NCBI GenBank assembly: GCA_002343715.1
Contig: DDSA01000073.1
Coordinates: forward strand, 414-8,750
DNA length: 8,337 nt
Direction: 5' to 3'
From: Phycisphaerales bacterium UBA2402
GTDB lineage: Bacteria > Planctomycetota > Phycisphaerae > Phycisphaerales > UBA1924
Below, piece after piece: positions 5,916-8,337 of this stretch. The translations under genes were made by a program, and so were the position numbers. Position 1 is the first letter of the stretch. Every line of letters starts with the position of its first letter. The notes below the pieces were generated by a model. It was not told the DNA's origin, made no database searches, and worked only from the letters and a program-made list of their open reading frames with translations.

Positions 5916-6713
5916 ATGACCAGAGGACTTTGCATCGTGGGCCTCGCGGCGCTGACCAGCGCGGCGGGGGCCGGCCTGACCGATTCCTACACCGATGTCA
6001 CTCCGACCGGCGCTGTCGTTGACGGCATTCTCAGCCCCGGCGAGTACGGCAACGGCGCGTACATCTATCTCGGGGCCGGCGGCGGCTTCGGCGGTACGCT
6101 CGGCGCGGGCGCGCTCTACTTCGACAGCGACGCGACGAACCTCTACATCGGGTTCCAGCCGGGGGGCAACCTCAACGATAACGTCACGATCCTGCTCGAC
6201 ACGCGCGCGGGCGGCTTCATCGACTCCACCATGAGCGATACCGCCGACGGCGGACGCCGCAACTCGACAGAGTTGGCCCTCAACACCGACGACCCCTTCC
6301 CCAACGGCTTCTTCGCCGATTTCTCGATCGTCATCGGTTCGTTCGGCATCGTGTCCTTCGAGTTGACGGGCGGCTCGCTGAACTTCATCGACTATTCCGG
6401 CGTCTTCACCGGCAACGGGACCAACTTCCGCGAGTACGCCATCTCGCTGGCCTCCATCGGCACAGGCTCCAACTCGGCGATCGACTTCTTCGCCGCCTAC
6501 ATCTCCGACGGCGGTTACGCCAGCAACGAATCCATCCCGGCCTCGCCGGCACTGCAGGCCAACGGCAACCCCGGTTTCGGCGATGGGCAGTTCGGCGGCA
6601 CCATCGGCACCCCGGGCTACGAGAACTTCAACCGCTTCATCACCGTGCCCACGCCCGGCTCGCTCGCGTTGCTGGGCCTGGCGGGGCTGGCCGCCGGTCG
6701 CCGCCGCCGCTGA
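5916..6713 (+). CDS. Secreted PEP-CTERM-type protein, beta-sandwich-like, function unknown
   Basis: The 265-residue product has an N-terminal signal peptide (MTRGLCIVGLAALTSAAGAG, cleavage near residue 19) and a Gly/Asp/Asn/Thr-rich, low-lysine body. It ends in VPTPGSLALLGLAGLAAGRRRR (244-265), written here as VPTPG, a hydrophobic stretch and a GRRRR end. That tripartite tail is a PEP-CTERM-type sorting signal in the variant with Pro-Gly after VPT, common in planctomycetes, and implies processing and surface or matrix sorting. The part VVDGILSPGEYG (34-45) followed by ALYFDSDATNLYIGF (66-80) resembles the start of CBM9-like/DOMON-type beta-sandwich modules ('DG.l...eW', 'ly.a.d..nLYv'), which may bind carbohydrate. 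This is a weak resemblance. No catalytic motif is seen. It has its own promoter and terminator, so it is probably monocistronic. Confidence 0.85.
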   Translation: MTRGLCIVGLAALTSAAGAGLTDSYTDVTPTGAVVDGILSPGEYGNGAYIYLGAGGGFGGTLGAGALYFDSDATNLYIGFQPGGNLNDNVTILLDTRAGGFIDSTMSDTADGGRRNSTELALNTDDPFPNGFFADFSIVIGSFGIVSFELTGGSLNFIDYSGVFTGNGTNFREYAISLASIGTGSNSAIDFFAAYISDGGYASNESIPASPALQANGNPGFGDGQFGGTIGTPGYENFNRFITVPTPGSLALLGLAGLAAGRRRR

Positions 6714-6743
6714 TTCTTCGTCATCCGCACGTCACGCACGATC

Positions 6744-6771
6744 AAGCCCGCGCCGGACGCGCGGGCTTTTT
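6744..6771 (+). terminator. Intrinsic terminator of the PEP-CTERM protein gene
   Basis: A ten-pair perfect stem, AAGCCCGCGC (6744-6753) with GCGCGGGCTT (6759-6768), has a five-base loop CGGAC and runs into TTTTT (6767-6771). It starts 30 bases after the stop codon. On the minus strand it also lies just after the lipoprotein stop at 6785, but the T run there is only two bases, so termination of that gene would be weaker. Confidence 0.88.
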
Positions 6772-6784
6772 CTCGCGCTGGTGC

Positions 6785-7897
6785 TCAGGGCGCAACCGGG
6801 CTTTTCCCCTGCCAGATCATCTGGCGGGTGCCGGTCTTGACGATGCGCTCGAGATAGGCATCGAACTCCGGCTGCATCGCGGCGGGGGTCTTCCCGAAGT
6901 AGAGCGAGAGAAGGTCCACGCCGCGCTTGCGGTAGACGTAGGAGTTGGCCGCCCGCTGGCCCAGTTCCTTCTGGATGCGCTGCACCAGCCGCCCCGCCGC
7001 GGCGTCGGCTACCAGTTGCCGCAAGGCGGGGCTGTACGCGCCCTCTTCGCCCTCGTTGAGGAAGTGGATCAAGGCCCAGACCTGGGCGTAGTAGAAGAGC
7101 GCGGCGTTGGCGTCCTCGGCGATCAGGTCCTGCGGCGAGCTGGTCACCAGCCGATCGAGGGGCATGAGTTTCCCCGCCCGCACGCCCCAGCGCAACTGGT
7201 CGAAGCGCTCGAAGTTCGCCCAGGGGAGGAAGGTCGGCCGGTCGCTGGCCGACGGGTCCCACCTGAAGCCCTCCATGTAGCAGGCCAGGCCCTCTTCCAT
7301 CCACACGGGCAGCGCGTTGCGGAAGGTGCGCTGGGTGTAGACATGCCACGCCTCGTGCGCGGTGATGGCGAAGGTGTCGCGCCGGCCGATGTCGTACAGG
7401 ATCGCGCGACCGCCGCTGGTGAAGCCGCCCTTCTGGATCCGCAGGTACACGCCCGCATCCTCGCCCATGAAGCGGCGGGTCATCGATTCCCACTGGCCCC
7501 GCGTGTCCATCAGATAGACCTCCAGCATCTCACGGGGCTGCGGCAACTGGCCCAGCGCGCTGGTGTAGTGGGTGAGGGCCGCCTCCAGGAAGGGGGGCAT
7601 GTTCTCCATGAAATAGGTCTTGTTCGACGTGGTGTAGAGCCGGTACGACGGCGTGGTCATGACCCGGCCCACCGCCGAATCCACGGCCCACGGCTCGCTC
7701 GACAGCACCAGGGGCTTCGCCTCGGGGAGGCTGTCAACGACCGTGGGGGATGCGGCCCGATGCTCCGTGTGAGGGGCGGCGGACTTCACCGCGGGCGAAG
7801 GGGACGCCTTCGAGGAGGTCTGCTCGCGCGGCGCCGAATCGCACCCGGCGATGAGAGCGCTCAGGAGCAACGACAGCATGAGGCGGTTGGTGTTCAC
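6785..7897 (-). CDS. Lipoprotein with HEAWH gluzincin-type metallopeptidase signature (DUF1570-like)
   Basis: This is a 370-residue predicted lipoprotein. The signal MNTNRLMLSLLLSALIAGC ends in the lipobox LIAGC with C19 as the lipidated residue. A Ser/Pro/Ala-rich linker runs to about residue 60 and the folded part follows. HEAWH (181-185) fits the HExxH zinc motif, and LPVWMEEGLACYMEG (196-210) supplies the downstream glutamate of gluzincins (E201 or E202). This spacing and the 'lP.W..EGlA.y' pattern are those of DUF1570/peptidase-MA-like proteins, which are frequent in planctomycetes. Zinc binding and peptidase activity are inferred; the substrate is unknown. The start is GTG, overlapping the valS stop as GTGA, so translation is probably coupled. 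An in-frame ATG at 7879 (residue 7) would still leave a short signal peptide but has no Shine-Dalgarno. Co-transcription with valS is likely; a functional link is not evident. Confidence 0.82.
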   Translation of the reverse strand: MNTNRLMLSLLLSALIAGCDSAPREQTSSKASPSPAVKSAAPHTEHRAASPTVVDSLPEAKPLVLSSEPWAVDSAVGRVMTTPSYRLYTTSNKTYFMENMPPFLEAALTHYTSALGQLPQPREMLEVYLMDTRGQWESMTRRFMGEDAGVYLRIQKGGFTSGGRAILYDIGRRDTFAITAHEAWHVYTQRTFRNALPVWMEEGLACYMEGFRWDPSASDRPTFLPWANFERFDQLRWGVRAGKLMPLDRLVTSSPQDLIAEDANAALFYYAQVWALIHFLNEGEEGAYSPALRQLVADAAAGRLVQRIQKELGQRAANSYVYRKRGVDLLSLYFGKTPAAMQPEFDAYLERIVKTGTRQMIWQGKSPVAP

Positions 7898-8337
7898 GGT
7901 GCGCCCAGTTTCCCTTCGACCAGCGCGAGCTCGGCCCGCGCCTTTTCGAGTTTCTCCGTCGTCTCCTGCACCATCGAAGGCGGCGCCTTCTGGGTGTAGC
8001 CGGGGCTGGCCAGGCGGCCCGAATAGGTCTTGATCTCCTTCTCCAGGTCCGTCTTGCGCTTCGTCAAAAACGCCCGCTCGGTTTCGCCGATCCCGGCCCC
8101 GCCGCCTTCATCGGCCTCGTGCAGCCCGGACAGGTGAAGAGCCGCGCCCTCGAACGTGAGGGAAGCCGCCCCCTGCGGGGGTGCGTTATCGGTGATCCCC
8201 TCGAGCATCGCCAGCGTGGAAACCAGCGTCTCGTGCCCGCGCAGCCACGACGCAACCAGCCCGGGCGCGTGCAGCGTGATGCGACGCCTGGGGGCGACGT
8301 TCTGCACCGCCCGCACTTCGCGCACCGCGGTGATGGC
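7894..8337 (-). CDS. valS: Valyl-tRNA synthetase, C-terminal 147 residues (cut by the right window edge)
   Basis: ValRS charges tRNA-Val and edits misactivated threonine. Only its end is visible. AITAVREVRAVQNVAPRRR matches the end of the anticodon-binding helical domain, where the family reads approximately 'i..iRn.R.e.nv.p.k'. The last 65 or so residues (from GETERAFLTKRKTDLEKEIK) form the C-terminal coiled-coil arm. They include the hairpin turn SPGYTQKAPPSMVQETTEKL, matching the family's 'n..FvsKAP..VVe.e..kL', and end EGKLGAP. The arm helps hold the tRNA elbow. The catalytic HIGH and KMSKS motifs and the editing domain lie beyond the window. The stop codon overlaps the start of the lipoprotein gene by four bases. 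The identification rests on the arm motif and is strong for ValRS over IleRS and LeuRS, which lack this arm. Confidence 0.9.
   Translation of the reverse strand, partial: AITAVREVRAVQNVAPRRRITLHAPGLVASWLRGHETLVSTLAMLEGITDNAPPQGAASLTFEGAALHLSGLHEADEGGGAGIGETERAFLTKRKTDLEKEIKTYSGRLASPGYTQKAPPSMVQETTEKLEKARAELALVEGKLGAP

Overview
The window is GC-rich DNA that looks like a chromosomal segment from a planctomycete, most probably of the Phycisphaerae/Phycisphaerales type. This placement is inference. It rests on the protein ending in a Pro-Gly-type PEP-CTERM tail (VPTPGSLALLGLAG... then RRRR), the DUF1570-like metallopeptidase lipoprotein, the overall codon use, and the combination of a shortened division/cell-wall cluster with such tails. 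No phage, insertion sequence, CRISPR array, rRNA or convincing tRNA is visible.

Layout. (1) 2-943, minus: the first 314 codons of dnaX (DNA polymerase III gamma/tau), running off the left edge. (2) A very short divergent gap, then a plus-strand cell-wall/division block: rsmH (16S rRNA m4C1402 methyltransferase), a membrane-anchored protein with two LysM-type modules, a small FtsL-like bitopic protein, and a large class B penicillin-binding protein (FtsI/PBP2-like). The last two overlap by ATGA. This resembles the start of a dcw cluster (rsmH-ftsL-ftsI), but with no mraZ in front, a LysM gene inserted, and no murE behind. (3) A 230-bp regulatory stretch containing a perfect 13-bp palindrome and a sigma70-like promoter, leading into a secreted PEP-CTERM-type protein that ends at a strong intrinsic terminator. 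(4) On the minus strand, the C-terminal end of valS (valyl-tRNA synthetase) overlaps by GTGA a lipoprotein with an HEAWH zinc-peptidase signature.

How the genes may work together: RsmH tunes the ribosomal decoding centre. The PBP would crosslink septal peptidoglycan, the FtsL-like protein would be its small bitopic partner, and the LysM protein would bind glycan strands at the same site. DnaX loads the replication clamp. The valS-lipoprotein pair is probably co-transcribed without an evident functional link. The secreted PEP-CTERM protein stands alone between its own promoter and terminator.

No clearly new defence or mobile system is present. The points most worth checking are the DnaX that has lost its zinc-finger cysteines, the 24-bp in-frame repeat in dnaX, the LysM/FtsL-like/PBP division block, the structured leader in front of the LysM gene, and the palindrome-plus-promoter region.
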